64,000 nucleotides of DNA from Roseburia sp. (GTDB lineage: Bacteria > Bacillota > Clostridia > Lachnospirales > Lachnospiraceae). Location: contig JAHZFL010000014.1 of the NCBI GenBank assembly GCA_019421345.1, positions 1 to 64,000 of the forward strand, read 5' to 3'. The position numbers and the translations under genes were made by a program. Under the pieces are notes generated by a model. The model saw only the letters and a program-made list of their open reading frames with translations. It ran no database searches and had not been told where the DNA came from. This document shows, in pieces, positions 15,675-24,594 of this stretch; position 1 is the first letter of the stretch, and every line of letters starts with the position of its first letter.

Positions 15675-17024
15675 ATGGCTAGAATGTTTGGTACAGACGG
15701 AGTGCGCGGAGTGGCAGGCTCTGAGCTTACGATAGAGCTTGCGACAAAGCTTGGGCAGGCAGGGGCTTATGTGCTGACAAAGGAGCAGGAGCACCAGCCG
15801 ACGATCATTGTCGGATGTGATACGAGAATTTCAGGGGGGATGCTTGCAAGCGCGCTGATGGCGGGAATCTGTTCGGTCGGTGCAAATGCGATCTTTGTTG
15901 GCGTGATGCCGACGCCTGCGATCGCTTATCTGACAAGAAAGCATAAGGTGGATGCTGGTGTTGTGATTTCTGCCTCCCATAATCCGATGGAGTTTAACGG
16001 AATCAAATTTTTTAACGGGGCAGGCTACAAACTGCCGGATGCCCTGGAGGACGAAATCGAGGCGCTGATCCGCAATGAGATGAAGGATGTGGTGCTGCCG
16101 ACAGGCTCCGGCATCGGGAAGATTGAGTACGGTTTTGATCTGAGAGATGAATATGTGGAATTTATCAAAAAATGTGTGCCGGTCGATCTGACGGGCAAGA
16201 AGATTGTGATAGACTGCGCGGAGGGCGCTTCCTATTACACCTCTGTTAAAGCACTTACAGACCTTGGCGCGGAACTTGTTGCGATCCATACAAAACCGGA
16301 CGGTACAAATATCAATGCAAATTGCGGCTCGACGCATATGGATGAGCTGAAGGCGCGTGTCGTTTATGAGAAGGCGGATATTGGCATTGCATTTGACGGA
16401 GACGCGGATCGGATGCTGGCGGTGGATGAGAACGGCGCGCTGATCGACGGAGACCAGATCATGGCGATCTGCGGTCTTTATATGAAGCAGCAGGGAACCT
16501 TAAAGAACGATACGATGGTCGTGACGGTCATGACAAATCTTGGGTTTACGCTGATGGGGCAGCGTGAGCAGATTCATATCGAAAAGACCAAGGTCGGGGA
16601 TCGTTATGTGCTTGAATGTATGTTGGAGCACGGTTATAATCTCGGCGGCGAGCAATCCGGTCATGTCATTTTCTTAGATGATAACACGACAGGCGACGGA
16701 CTGTTAAGTGCGCTGCATTTATTGGAGGTGCTGGTAAAGACAGGAAAGCCGTTGTCAGAGCTGGCTTCGGTGATGGAGGTATTACCGCAGGCGCTTGTGA
16801 ACGCGAAGGTGCCGAATCATAAGAAAGAAAGCTTTTTGGAGTATCAGGAGATTGCAGATGCGATTGCCTGTGTGGAAAAAAAGTTTAACGGAGAGGGCAG
16901 GGTGTTGATCCGTCCATCCGGCACAGAGCCGCTTGTGCGTGTGATGATCGAGGGAAAAGAGCAGAGCGTGATCGAGGAAGAAGCAAAAAAGCTGGCGGAG
17001 CTGATCACAAGGAGTATGTTGTAG
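15675..17024 (+). CDS. glmM: Phosphoglucosamine mutase
   Basis: A 449-residue cytosolic enzyme that converts glucosamine 6-phosphate to glucosamine 1-phosphate, a step to UDP-GlcNAc. It opens with the near-invariant MARMFGTDGVRGVA. The active serine lies in VVISASHNPMEFNGIKFF, the magnesium loop is FDGDADRML, the sugar loop is GGEQSGHV and the phosphate loop is RPSGTEPLVRVM. All key parts are intact. In many Firmicutes GlmM forms a complex with CdaA and is inhibited in this way or inhibits it, which fits their shared operon here. A GGAGG lies eight bases before the start. Confidence 0.95.
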   Translation: MARMFGTDGVRGVAGSELTIELATKLGQAGAYVLTKEQEHQPTIIVGCDTRISGGMLASALMAGICSVGANAIFVGVMPTPAIAYLTRKHKVDAGVVISASHNPMEFNGIKFFNGAGYKLPDALEDEIEALIRNEMKDVVLPTGSGIGKIEYGFDLRDEYVEFIKKCVPVDLTGKKIVIDCAEGASYYTSVKALTDLGAELVAIHTKPDGTNINANCGSTHMDELKARVVYEKADIGIAFDGDADRMLAVDENGALIDGDQIMAICGLYMKQQGTLKNDTMVVTVMTNLGFTLMGQREQIHIEKTKVGDRYVLECMLEHGYNLGGEQSGHVIFLDDNTTGDGLLSALHLLEVLVKTGKPLSELASVMEVLPQALVNAKVPNHKKESFLEYQEIADAIACVEKKFNGEGRVLIRPSGTEPLVRVMIEGKEQSVIEEEAKKLAELITRSML

Positions 17025-17036
17025 GGAACAAAGGGG

Positions 17037-17061
17037 CGCACAGGGCTTTTTGTGCGGTTTT
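17037..17061 (+). terminator. Weak terminator after glmM
   Basis: CGCACA at 17037-17042 with its complement at 17051-17056 and a GTTTT run after it. The stem is only six pairs, so termination would be partial. Confidence 0.4.
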
Positions 17062-17090
17062 AAGGATAGGGATGAAAGGGAGAAGAAGCT

Positions 17091-17354
17091 ATGGTTAGTC
17101 AGAAGGTTCAGATTAAGAACCCGACCGGACTGCATTTAAGACCGGCGGGTATTTTGTGTAAGGAAGCCATGCAGTTTAAGGCGCATATTATTTTCCATTA
17201 TGGGGAAAATACAGCGAACGCCAAGAGCGTTTTAAGCGTGCTTGGCGCATGTATTAAAGCGGGAGACGAGATTGAGCTGGTGTGCGACGGAGAGGATGAG
17301 ACAGAAGCGCTGACGGCACTTGTGTCAGCCATTGAGGGAGGTCTCGGTGAGTAA
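17091..17354 (+). CDS. ptsH: HPr phosphocarrier
   Basis: An 87-residue HPr. His15 in NPTGLHLRPAG is the site phosphorylated by enzyme I, and Ser46 in AKSVLSVLGA is the regulatory site used by HPr kinase in Firmicutes. With both present it is a true HPr rather than Crh, which lacks the histidine. It could therefore feed PTS sugar uptake and, as HPr-Ser-P, help CcpA bind cre sites; a cre-like site lies at 39281-39330. No ptsI is nearby. A GGGAGAAGAAG ribosome site precedes the start. Confidence 0.93.
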   Translation: MVSQKVQIKNPTGLHLRPAGILCKEAMQFKAHIIFHYGENTANAKSVLSVLGACIKAGDEIELVCDGEDETEALTALVSAIEGGLGE

Positions 17355-17411
17355 GCATAGGAGAGGATTTTTAGTTTCCTCGCGATAAATTGCTTCGAAA
17401 TGGAGAGTATT

Positions 17412-18296
17412 ATGAAAAAGATTTTGGTGACGGGCTGCAACGGGCAGCTTGGTCGTGCGATCCGCACGGAATATGATGGGCAAGCGGTAGAGTTTATCAA
17501 CACGGACGTCATGGAGGCAGAGGGCGTGAGGGCGCTTGACATTGCAGATATTGACGCGGTGCTTGCACTTGTAGAGTCGGCAAAGCCGGATGTCATCATA
17601 AATTGCGCGGCACATACAAATGTGGATGCGTGTGAGAAGGAGTGGGATGCGGCGTACCGCATCAACGCGATCGGACCGCGAAATTTAAGCATTGCGGCGG
17701 CAAAGGTTGGCGCGAAGCTGATCCATGTGTCGACCGATTATGTATTTGAAGGAAACGGAACGAAGCCGTATACAGAGTTTGATCTGCCAAATCCGGTCAG
17801 CGCCTATGGAAAGACAAAACTTGAGGGGGAGCGGTTTGTGCAGGCGTTTGCACAGCGGTATTTTATTTTTCGGACAGCTTGGCTGTATGGAGACGGAAAG
17901 AACTTTGTAAAAACAATGCTGCGCCTTTCCGAAAATCATGAGGAGGTAAGCGTTGTGTGCGATCAGAAGGGCTCGCCTACAAGCGCAAAGGAGCTGGCGC
18001 GCGCCATTTGTCATTTTGAACCGACAGAGAATTATGGTGTGTTTCACGCTACCTGTGAGGGAGACACGAACTGGGCAGCGTTCGCGGAGGAAATTTTTGC
18101 GCGGGCGGGTGTGCAGACACGCGTTCGCCATGTGACCAGTGAGGAGTATGCGCGCATGAATCCGGCGTCTGCAGAGCGTCCTGCCTACTCGATTTTGGAC
18201 AATTACATGATGCGTCTGACAGATGGCTACCGGATGGCAGACTGGCGGAGTGCACTGGATGAGTATATGAAAACATTGGAGAATATTGGAGCATAA
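17412..18296 (+). CDS. rfbD: dTDP-4-dehydrorhamnose reductase
   Basis: A 294-residue short-chain dehydrogenase-type enzyme making dTDP-L-rhamnose, last of four steps. It has the N-terminal nucleotide loop TGCNGQLGRAI, the STDYVFEG stretch, and YGKTKLEGE, which carries the catalytic Tyr and Lys. The other three genes of the pathway lie at 21028-23741 and complete it. Two glycosyltransferase genes separate rfbD from the rest, an unusual break in an otherwise standard rfbBDAC set. The start at 17412 is preferred over 17400 since GGAGAG lies in between. It opens the polysaccharide locus. Confidence 0.92.
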   Translation: MKKILVTGCNGQLGRAIRTEYDGQAVEFINTDVMEAEGVRALDIADIDAVLALVESAKPDVIINCAAHTNVDACEKEWDAAYRINAIGPRNLSIAAAKVGAKLIHVSTDYVFEGNGTKPYTEFDLPNPVSAYGKTKLEGERFVQAFAQRYFIFRTAWLYGDGKNFVKTMLRLSENHEEVSVVCDQKGSPTSAKELARAICHFEPTENYGVFHATCEGDTNWAAFAEEIFARAGVQTRVRHVTSEEYARMNPASAERPAYSILDNYMMRLTDGYRMADWRSALDEYMKTLENIGA

Positions 18297-18299
18297 GAT

Positions 18300-19955
18300 A
18301 TGGAGAAGCCAAAGCAGAGGAGCGCTGTGATAAGAGAGGAGATACGGAATTATGGGAAGCAATACGGGATGCTGCTCTTAGTATCTCTGGCAGCCGCTGT
18401 CCTTTGCTATGGCTTTCTTGTTTTTTCGGGAACGATCCGCATTGACACGGAGGAGCTGATGAACCATCCGGGTTCAAAGCTAGGCTGGCTCTCCATCGGT
18501 CGGTTCGGGCTCGCCTTTTTAAAGGATATACTGGGATTGCAGACGCATCATATGGTCTGGAGCGGTCTGCTGTTCTTTTTGTTTTTCTGGCTTGGAGCAA
18601 ATCTGCTGACCTTTGGCATTTACCATTTTTCCGGTGGAAAGTCTTATTCGTATTGGATTTTTCTGCTGCTTTACAGTACGTCAAATATCTGGAGCTATCA
18701 GGTTTATTTTTCGGTGCAGCAGGCAGAGGTGGCGTGTGCGATGCTCCTGCTGGTGTCGGCGGCATTTTTGTCAGTACAGGCAGTATTTGAGAAAATGGGA
18801 GCTGCTCGCATCTGGCGGCTTTTGGTATCCTTTGTCCTGCTTGTGCTGGGGCTTGGCGCATATCAGGCGCTGGCGGTCTATTATATCGCAGCTTGTCTGA
18901 TCTTTTTTCTGGTGGGGATCGGGCGCGAAACAGGGATAGAACAGAAGCAAAAGGACGGGCGGCTGCTTTTGCGCTGCATTGGTCTTGTCTTATTTTTTGC
19001 CTGTGCGTATGCGGCTTATGCCGCTATCGCAGACACATGGTTTATGGCGGGGGCAGATTATATGAATGCGCAGTCGGGGTGGAGCAGATACCCGGTGACT
19101 GACTGTATCAAAAACGTACTGCGCACGGCGAAGAACCTGCTGTTTGCAAGCGGTCCGCGCAACTTTTCTTTTTACCCTGCGGCAGCTTTGTTTACTGCAG
19201 TGTGGCTTGTGAGGATTTTTGCGGGCATATATGGAAGGCAAGGCGGCAGGCGTTTTGTGCTGTGGCTTTTGGCTCTGACCGCATTGCTGGCATCTCCCCT
19301 TTTTATGACGATTTATATGGGAGAAATGCTGGTGACACGCGCGCAGTTTGCACTGCCGCTTGCGGCAGCGTTTCTTGGTATGTATGCGATAGATGGGCTG
19401 TCGGAACGGGTAAAAAGGGAGACAAAAGCGCAGGAGCAAAAAAGAACCGCGGGCGTTTGCGTGTGGGCGAGGAGGCTTGGCATTGTCTTTGTGTCTGTCG
19501 TACTGCTGGGGCAGTGTACCTATAATCTGCGGCTTGCCTATACGGATCAGGTGCGGTTTGAAGATGATGCGGCAAAGACCGAGCAGCTTCTTACTTTGCT
19601 TGCAAAGGCAAACGGAGGGACGCTGCCGACACAGCCGATTGCGTTTGTCGGCTATCAGCAGGCGGAGCTGCCGAAATGGTGCAGACGGACGGAGATGTAT
19701 GGCTGGTCGTTTTATGAGTGGGATTATGACAGCAATAGACCTACGGGAGCAACGCACCGGATCGTAGGCTTGATACAGGCACATACCGGAGCGGTATTGG
19801 AGGAGGCTGTCACAGAGGAGCAGCTTCTTGCTGCGGCGCAGATGGCGCAGCCGCTTTCGGATTTTCCGGCGGACGGCTGTATTGCGGTAACAGACGAGCT
19901 CGTCGTGGTGCGGCTGTCTGCACAGGAAGAACCGCCGGCAACTGACTGGTGGTAG
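18300..19955 (+). CDS. GtrII-type polytopic glucosyltransferase
   Basis: A 551-residue protein with about eleven membrane segments and a hydrophilic C-terminal domain of about 150 residues. The early stretch SGTIRIDTEELM and the later LGAYQALAVYYIAACL match the Glucos_trans_II family of O-antigen glucosyltransferases, in which an acidic residue in the first external loop is essential. Such enzymes use a polyprenyl-phosphate sugar on the outer face of the membrane to decorate a growing polymer. The next gene is a GtrB-like transferase that would make this donor. A GtrA-type flippase, the third member in phage cassettes, is not present here. Three bases separate it from rfbD. The exact sugar is not known. 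Confidence 0.7.
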   Translation: MEKPKQRSAVIREEIRNYGKQYGMLLLVSLAAAVLCYGFLVFSGTIRIDTEELMNHPGSKLGWLSIGRFGLAFLKDILGLQTHHMVWSGLLFFLFFWLGANLLTFGIYHFSGGKSYSYWIFLLLYSTSNIWSYQVYFSVQQAEVACAMLLLVSAAFLSVQAVFEKMGAARIWRLLVSFVLLVLGLGAYQALAVYYIAACLIFFLVGIGRETGIEQKQKDGRLLLRCIGLVLFFACAYAAYAAIADTWFMAGADYMNAQSGWSRYPVTDCIKNVLRTAKNLLFASGPRNFSFYPAAALFTAVWLVRIFAGIYGRQGGRRFVLWLLALTALLASPLFMTIYMGEMLVTRAQFALPLAAAFLGMYAIDGLSERVKRETKAQEQKRTAGVCVWARRLGIVFVSVVLLGQCTYNLRLAYTDQVRFEDDAAKTEQLLTLLAKANGGTLPTQPIAFVGYQQAELPKWCRRTEMYGWSFYEWDYDSNRPTGATHRIVGLIQAHTGAVLEEAVTEEQLLAAAQMAQPLSDFPADGCIAVTDELVVVRLSAQEEPPATDWW

Positions 19956-19967
19956 GAGGAAATGGGA

Positions 19968-20930
19968 ATGAAGAAAATCACGGTCATTGTGCCATGCTAT
20001 AATGAGGAACAGGCGATCCATTATTTTTATGAGGAGATGGAGCGGATTGCGGCGCAGATGCCGGAAAATACGTTTGAATATGTATTTGTGGACGACGGAT
20101 CAAGGGATGGGACACTCCGCTGTATGCGTGAGCTTCGTAAAAAGGATCAGCGGGTAAAGTATGTGTCCTTTTCCCGCAATTTCGGGAAAGAGGCGGCGAT
20201 TTACGCGGGGCTTACGCATGCGACAGGCGATTATGTGGCGATCATGGACGCCGATTTGCAGGATCCACCCTCGCTGCTGCCGGAAATGTACCGCGCGGTG
20301 ACTAAGGAAGGATATGATTCTGCGGCGACAAGGAGAGTGACAAGGAAGGGCGAGCCGCCGATCCGCTCCTTTTTTGCACGCTGCTTTTACCGGATGATGA
20401 ACCGTATCAGTGATGTGGAGCTGATGGACGGGGCAAGGGATTATCGCCTGATGAGCCGGCAATATGTAGATGCCCTCTTAAGCCTTCAGGAGTACAACCG
20501 TTTTTCTAAGGGGCTGTTCGGCTGGGTCGGCTTCCGCACAAAGTGGATTGAGTTTGAAAATGTGGAACGTATCGCAGGGGAGACAAAATGGTCCTTCTGG
20601 AAGCTGTTTAAATATTCGCTCGACGGAATTGTCGCGTTTTCCTCAACGCCGCTTTATATTTCCTCTGTGCTCGGCGCGGGGATGTGCGGAGTGGCGGTGC
20701 TGGCGATTTTATTTATCATCATAAGGCAGTTGCTGTTTGGGGGCTCTGCCTACGGCTGGCCTTCGATGGCATGTATCGTGATACTGATCGGCGGGTTACA
20801 ACTGCTTTGCATCGGGATTCTCGGTCTTTATCTGTCAAAGGCATATCTGGAGGTCAAGAACCGTCCGGTCTTTATCGCAAAGGAGACGGCGACCGACGAG
20901 GAGGAAGGGGCTGGCGAAAAGTTGTCTTAA
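19968..20930 (+). CDS. GtrB/DPM1-like polyprenyl-phosphate sugar transferase
   Basis: A 320-residue GT2 enzyme with the catalytic domain first (ITVIVPCYNEEQA, FVDDGSRDGT, IMDADLQDPPSLL) and two C-terminal membrane segments (about 232-256 and 265-290). DADLQDPP is the signature of GtrB/DPM1-type enzymes that move a sugar from a nucleotide onto a polyprenyl phosphate. It probably supplies the donor for the GtrII-like protein upstream. The start at 19968 is preferred as AGGAGG lies eight bases before it; the in-frame ATG at 19962 is two bases from it. The protein stops just before the rfbB promoter. Confidence 0.85.
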   Translation: MKKITVIVPCYNEEQAIHYFYEEMERIAAQMPENTFEYVFVDDGSRDGTLRCMRELRKKDQRVKYVSFSRNFGKEAAIYAGLTHATGDYVAIMDADLQDPPSLLPEMYRAVTKEGYDSAATRRVTRKGEPPIRSFFARCFYRMMNRISDVELMDGARDYRLMSRQYVDALLSLQEYNRFSKGLFGWVGFRTKWIEFENVERIAGETKWSFWKLFKYSLDGIVAFSSTPLYISSVLGAGMCGVAVLAILFIIIRQLLFGGSAYGWPSMACIVILIGGLQLLCIGILGLYLSKAYLEVKNRPVFIAKETATDEEEGAGEKLS

Positions 20931-20932
20931 AC

Positions 20933-20961
20933 TTGTGTTAGCGGAAAATATGTGATAAAAT
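20933..20961 (+). promoter_or_regulatory. Promoter for rfbB-rfbA-rfbC and beyond
   Basis: TTGTGT at 20933-20938, 17-base spacer, TAAAAT at 20956-20961 with TGA before it (extended -10). It lies 67 bases before rfbB. The same -35 sequence TTGTGT occurs in the promoter at 2620. Confidence 0.55.
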
Positions 20962-20976
20962 CATAATCATTATCAC
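20952..20976. promoter_or_regulatory. Palindrome over the rfbB promoter (possible operator)
   Basis: GTGATAA at 20952-20958 and TTATCAC at 20970-20976 are exact complements with an A/T-rich centre that is itself nearly symmetric. It overlaps the -10 element and the likely start point, as an operator or a stem would. Confidence 0.5.
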
Positions 20977-21027
20977 GGAATTTGGTTGTAATTGGCAGAA
21001 AATATGCGAGCTGGAAAGGGAAAAGCT

Positions 21028-22110
21028 ATGAGAACTTATTTGGTGACGGGAGGAGCCGGCTTTATCGGTTCCAATTATATTCATTATATGTTCCGTAAGT
21101 ACGGAGATGAGATTCGCATCATTAATGTGGATGCGCTGACCTATGCCGGAAATCTGGAAAATTTAAAGGGTGTGGAAGATAGAGAAAACTATACGTTTGT
21201 AAAAGCGGATATTACGGATAAAGAGGCGATGGAACGCATTTTTGCAGAAAATGAGATTGACCGCGTCGTGCATTTTGCGGCGGAAAGCCATGTGGACCGC
21301 AGCATTAAGAATCCGGAGGTGTTTGTTAAGACAAATGTTCTCGGAACTGCCGTGATGTTAAATTGCGCCAAAGCGGCATGGGAGCAGCCGGACGGTACAT
21401 TTGCTGCGGACAAGAAGTTTCTTCATGTGTCGACGGACGAGGTCTACGGGTCTTTGGAGGAGGACGGCACTTATTTCTATGAGACGACACCGTATGCGCC
21501 GCATAGTCCTTACTCTGCGAGCAAGGCGTCCTCGGACATGCTCGTAAAGGCGTATATTGATACCTATAAGTTCCCGGCGAATATTACGAACTGTTCCAAT
21601 AATTACGGACCGTATCAGTTCCCGGAGAAGCTGATCCCGCTGATCATCAACAATGCGCTGCAGGGAAAGAAGCTTCCGGTTTACGGAGACGGCAAGAATG
21701 TCCGCGACTGGCTTTATGTAGATGACCATGCAAAGGGAATCGACATGGTGCAGGAGAAGGGGCGATTGGGTGAGACATACAATATCGGCGGACACAATGA
21801 GAAGCAGAACATTGAGATCGTCAATATCATTATAGAGACGCTGCAGGAGATGCTTCCGGCAGACGACCCGCGCAGGGCGCTGGTGAGCAAGGACCTGATC
21901 ACTTATGTGGAGGACAGAAAAGGGCATGACAGACGTTATGCGATCGCTCCTGATAAGATTAAGGCGGAGATTGGCTGGGAGCCTGAGACGATGTTTGCAG
22001 AGGGGATCAGAAAGACCATTGCGTGGTTTTTTGAGCATGAGGACTGGATGAAAAACGTGACAAGCGGCGATTACCAGAAGTACTATGAGGAGATGTATCG
22101 GGACAGATAA
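21028..22110 (+). CDS. rfbB: dTDP-glucose 4,6-dehydratase
   Basis: A 360-residue NAD-dependent enzyme, step two of dTDP-rhamnose synthesis. It has GGAGFIGSNYIHY for the cofactor, HFAAESHVDRSIKNP, STDEVYGSLE with the catalytic Asp-Glu pair, YSASKASSDML with Tyr and Lys, and NNYGPYQFPEKLIPL for the sugar. All residues used in catalysis are present. The start at 21028 has GGAAAGGG upstream, whereas an ATG at 20992 has nothing. It is followed by a hairpin and then rfbA, so expression may be partly separated. Confidence 0.94.
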   Translation: MRTYLVTGGAGFIGSNYIHYMFRKYGDEIRIINVDALTYAGNLENLKGVEDRENYTFVKADITDKEAMERIFAENEIDRVVHFAAESHVDRSIKNPEVFVKTNVLGTAVMLNCAKAAWEQPDGTFAADKKFLHVSTDEVYGSLEEDGTYFYETTPYAPHSPYSASKASSDMLVKAYIDTYKFPANITNCSNNYGPYQFPEKLIPLIINNALQGKKLPVYGDGKNVRDWLYVDDHAKGIDMVQEKGRLGETYNIGGHNEKQNIEIVNIIIETLQEMLPADDPRRALVSKDLITYVEDRKGHDRRYAIAPDKIKAEIGWEPETMFAEGIRKTIAWFFEHEDWMKNVTSGDYQKYYEEMYRDR

Positions 22111-22122
22111 GGGAGGCACACA

Positions 22123-22153
22123 GCAGTACCGCCATTCGGCGATACTGCTTGTT
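22123..22153 (+). terminator. Hairpin between rfbB and rfbA
   Basis: Arms 22123-22133 and 22138-22148 pair over 11 positions with one mismatch around an ATTC loop. Only a broken T-run (TTGTTT) follows, so it is likely a partial terminator. Confidence 0.5.
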
Positions 22154-22260
22154 TGCGTTAATATAAGGGCAGTGTTGCTAGAATTTTAAGAAAAAATTAA
22201 CCGCAGATAAATGGAAATATTAAGATAAATGCCATATATTGTTAAAATTGGAGGAACATT

Positions 22261-23139
22261 ATGAAGGGAATTATTCTTGCCGGGGGCTCCGGTACGAGAC
22301 TTTATCCGCTGACAAAGGCGATTTCCAAGCAGATTATGCCGGTTTATGACAAGCCGATGATTTATTATCCGCTTTCTACCTTAATGCTGGCGGGGATTCG
22401 GGAGGTACTTATTATCTCAACGCCGCGCGACCTGCCGGTGTTTGAGGAATTGTTTGGAGACGGCAGCCAGCTTGGCATGAGTTTTTCCTATGCCGTGCAG
22501 GAGGAGCCGCGCGGACTTGCCGATGCGTTTATTATCGGGGAGGACTTTATCGGAGCAGATGCGGTGGCGCTTGTGCTTGGGGATAATATTTTTTACGGAC
22601 AGAGCTTTTCGAAGGTGCTAAAGAGAGCCACAGAGCGCACGGAGCAGAAGGCGGGCGCGACGATTTTCGGATACTATGTAAGAGACCCCAGAGAATACGG
22701 CGTCGTGGAGTTTGATGAAAACGGCAGAGCGCTCTCTATCGAGGAGAAGCCGGCGCAGCCAAGGTCGAATTATGCTGTGCCGGGACTTTATTTTTATGAT
22801 AATGATGTGGTGGAGATTGCAAAGAATGTTGTGCCCTCTGCCAGAGGCGAGATAGAGATCACCTCCGTCAATAATGAATATTTAAAACGGGGAACCCTGT
22901 GCGTGGAGACGCTTGGCCGCGGGTTTGCATGGCTTGACACCGGCAATCACGATATGCTGCTTGCTGCAGCGGATTTTGTGTCGGCATTCCAGAAACGGCA
23001 GGGGCTTTATATTTCCTGTATCGAGGAAATTGCATATAAAAGAGGCTTTATCGACAGAGAACAGCTTGTACGGCTGGCGCAGCCGCTGCTTAAGACCGAT
23101 TACGGAAAATATCTGATGGAGATTGCGGAAGGACTGTAA
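22261..23139 (+). CDS. rfbA: Glucose-1-phosphate thymidylyltransferase
   Basis: A 292-residue nucleotidyltransferase that activates glucose 1-phosphate with dTTP, first step of dTDP-rhamnose synthesis. The start MKGIILAGGSGTRLYPLT and SKQIMPVYDKPMIYYPLST are near-identical to the RmlA consensus. LGDNIFYG and EEKPAQPRSNYAVPGLYFYD give the metal and sugar sites. It is the usual length. A TTGGAGGAA ribosome site precedes the ATG. The 150-base gap before it contains a hairpin and A/T-rich sequence in which I do not see a confident promoter. Confidence 0.95.
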   Translation: MKGIILAGGSGTRLYPLTKAISKQIMPVYDKPMIYYPLSTLMLAGIREVLIISTPRDLPVFEELFGDGSQLGMSFSYAVQEEPRGLADAFIIGEDFIGADAVALVLGDNIFYGQSFSKVLKRATERTEQKAGATIFGYYVRDPREYGVVEFDENGRALSIEEKPAQPRSNYAVPGLYFYDNDVVEIAKNVVPSARGEIEITSVNNEYLKRGTLCVETLGRGFAWLDTGNHDMLLAAADFVSAFQKRQGLYISCIEEIAYKRGFIDREQLVRLAQPLLKTDYGKYLMEIAEGL

Positions 23140-23156
23140 GGAAAGAGGAAAAAGAC

Positions 23157-23741
23157 GTGGGAAAGATCAAGGTAACAGAAAATTGTAACGGGATAGAGGG
23201 GCTTAAGGTCATTGAGCCGGCGGTGTTTGGGGACGCGAGAGGCTATTTTATGGAAACCTATAATTATCAGGATTTTGCCGAGGCCGGCATTGACTGTACC
23301 TTTGTGCAGGACAACCAGTCGGCGTCTAAGAAGGGCGTTTTGCGGGGACTTCATTTTCAGATCGATTATCCGCAGGATAAGCTTGTGCGCGTGATAAGCG
23401 GAGAGGTGTTTGACGTGGCAGTCGATTTGCGCAAGGGCTCTAAGACCTTTGGAAAATGGTATGGCGTGCATTTGTCGGCAGAGAACAAAAAGCAGTTTTT
23501 TGTGCCGAAGAATTTTGCGCACGGTTTTCTCGTATTGTCCGATCATGCGGAGTTCTGCTATAAGGTGACTGATTTTTATCATCCGAATGACGAGGGCGGT
23601 ATTCTCTGGAATGATGCGGAGCTTGGCGTGGAATGGCCGATGCCGGAGGGAATGCGGGCAGAGGAGCTGCTCCTGTCGGATAAGGACAGGCTGCTGGGAA
23701 GCTTTGCTGCATATAAGAAGGCGCACGGTGTGCAAGGGTAG
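23157..23741 (+). CDS. rfbC: dTDP-4-dehydrorhamnose 3,5-epimerase
   Basis: A 194-residue cupin-fold enzyme, third step of the dTDP-rhamnose pathway. It shows FGDARGYFMETYN, the substrate stretch NQSASKKGVLRGLHFQ with the catalytic His, and ENKKQFFVPKNFAHGF. It is a little longer than the 180-residue norm only at the C-terminus. The GTG start at 23157 lies 17 bases after rfbA with GGAAAGAGG before it. With rfbA, rfbB and rfbD the pathway is complete in this window. Confidence 0.94.
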   Translation: MGKIKVTENCNGIEGLKVIEPAVFGDARGYFMETYNYQDFAEAGIDCTFVQDNQSASKKGVLRGLHFQIDYPQDKLVRVISGEVFDVAVDLRKGSKTFGKWYGVHLSAENKKQFFVPKNFAHGFLVLSDHAEFCYKVTDFYHPNDEGGILWNDAELGVEWPMPEGMRAEELLLSDKDRLLGSFAAYKKAHGVQG

Positions 23742-23750
23742 GAGAAAATG

Positions 23751-24584
23751 ATGGCAGAAAAGAAAAGGGATGTGTCGCTGGCCAGACATCTTGTGAGCAG
23801 CAGGGGACTGATATGGAATCTTGCAAAAAATGATATTAAAAAGAAGTTTGCAGGCTCTTATTTCGGAATTGTCTGGGCATTTGTACAGCCTGTGATCACC
23901 GTGCTGCTGTACTGGTTTGTGTTTGAGTTTGGTCTGCATCAGAAGGCGAGCGATCTTCGCACGGGCATTGAGATACCGTTTGTCATGTGGCTGATGGCGG
24001 GGCTTGTGCCGTGGTTTTATTTTCAGGAGGCGATGAACGGCGGAACTGGCGTTTTGGTCGAGTACAGCTATCTTGTAAAAAAGGTGGTATTTCAGATCGA
24101 TACGCTTCCGGTCGTCAAGATGATTTCGGCGCTGTTTACGCATTTGTTTTTTGTGTTGTTTGCCGTTGCGGTGTTCTGGGTCATGGGTTATCCGCCCGAT
24201 TTGTATACGCTTTTGGTGATTTATTATTCGTTTTGTATGATCGTGCTTGCGACGGGAATTGTCTACGCGACAGGAGCGGTGACTGTGTTTTTCCGTGACA
24301 TGAAGGAGGTTGTTGCAATTCTTCTTCAGATCGGCATGTGGGTGACGCCGATCATGTGGAATTTTGAGGCGATGACGCAGATACCGGGCTGGGCGGCTGT
24401 GCTTTTGAAGCTGAATCCGATGTATTATATCGTGTCGGGTTACCGCAATGCACTGATCCATAAAATCGGTTTCTGGGAAAACTGGGGGCTGACGATCTAC
24501 TTCTGGGTCGTTACGATTTTGATACTGATCGTTGGAACTTCTGTATTTAAGCGGCTGCGCCCGCATTTTGCGGATGTGCTCTAA
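23751..24584 (+). CDS. wzm: Polysaccharide ABC exporter permease (Wzm type), first set
   Basis: A 277-residue ABC-2 type membrane subunit. It has the N-terminal cytosolic helix SRGLIWNLAKNDIKKKFAGSYFGIVWAFVQP, typical of O-antigen and teichoic-acid exporters, then six membrane segments with GLVPWFYFQEAM and FFRDMKEVVAILLQIGMWVTPIMW. It pairs with the ATPase encoded next. Such transporters move a complete, lipid-linked polysaccharide to the outer face of the membrane. The start at 23751 has GGAG at better spacing than the ATG one codon earlier. Confidence 0.88.
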   Translation: MAEKKRDVSLARHLVSSRGLIWNLAKNDIKKKFAGSYFGIVWAFVQPVITVLLYWFVFEFGLHQKASDLRTGIEIPFVMWLMAGLVPWFYFQEAMNGGTGVLVEYSYLVKKVVFQIDTLPVVKMISALFTHLFFVLFAVAVFWVMGYPPDLYTLLVIYYSFCMIVLATGIVYATGAVTVFFRDMKEVVAILLQIGMWVTPIMWNFEAMTQIPGWAAVLLKLNPMYYIVSGYRNALIHKIGFWENWGLTIYFWVVTILILIVGTSVFKRLRPHFADVL

Positions 24585-24594
24585 GAGAGAAGAA

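Noticed and set aside
18990..20021. Open frame of 343 codons on the - strand
   Set aside because: Antisense to the GtrII-like gene; low-complexity Cys/His/Arg-rich translation and no ribosome site.
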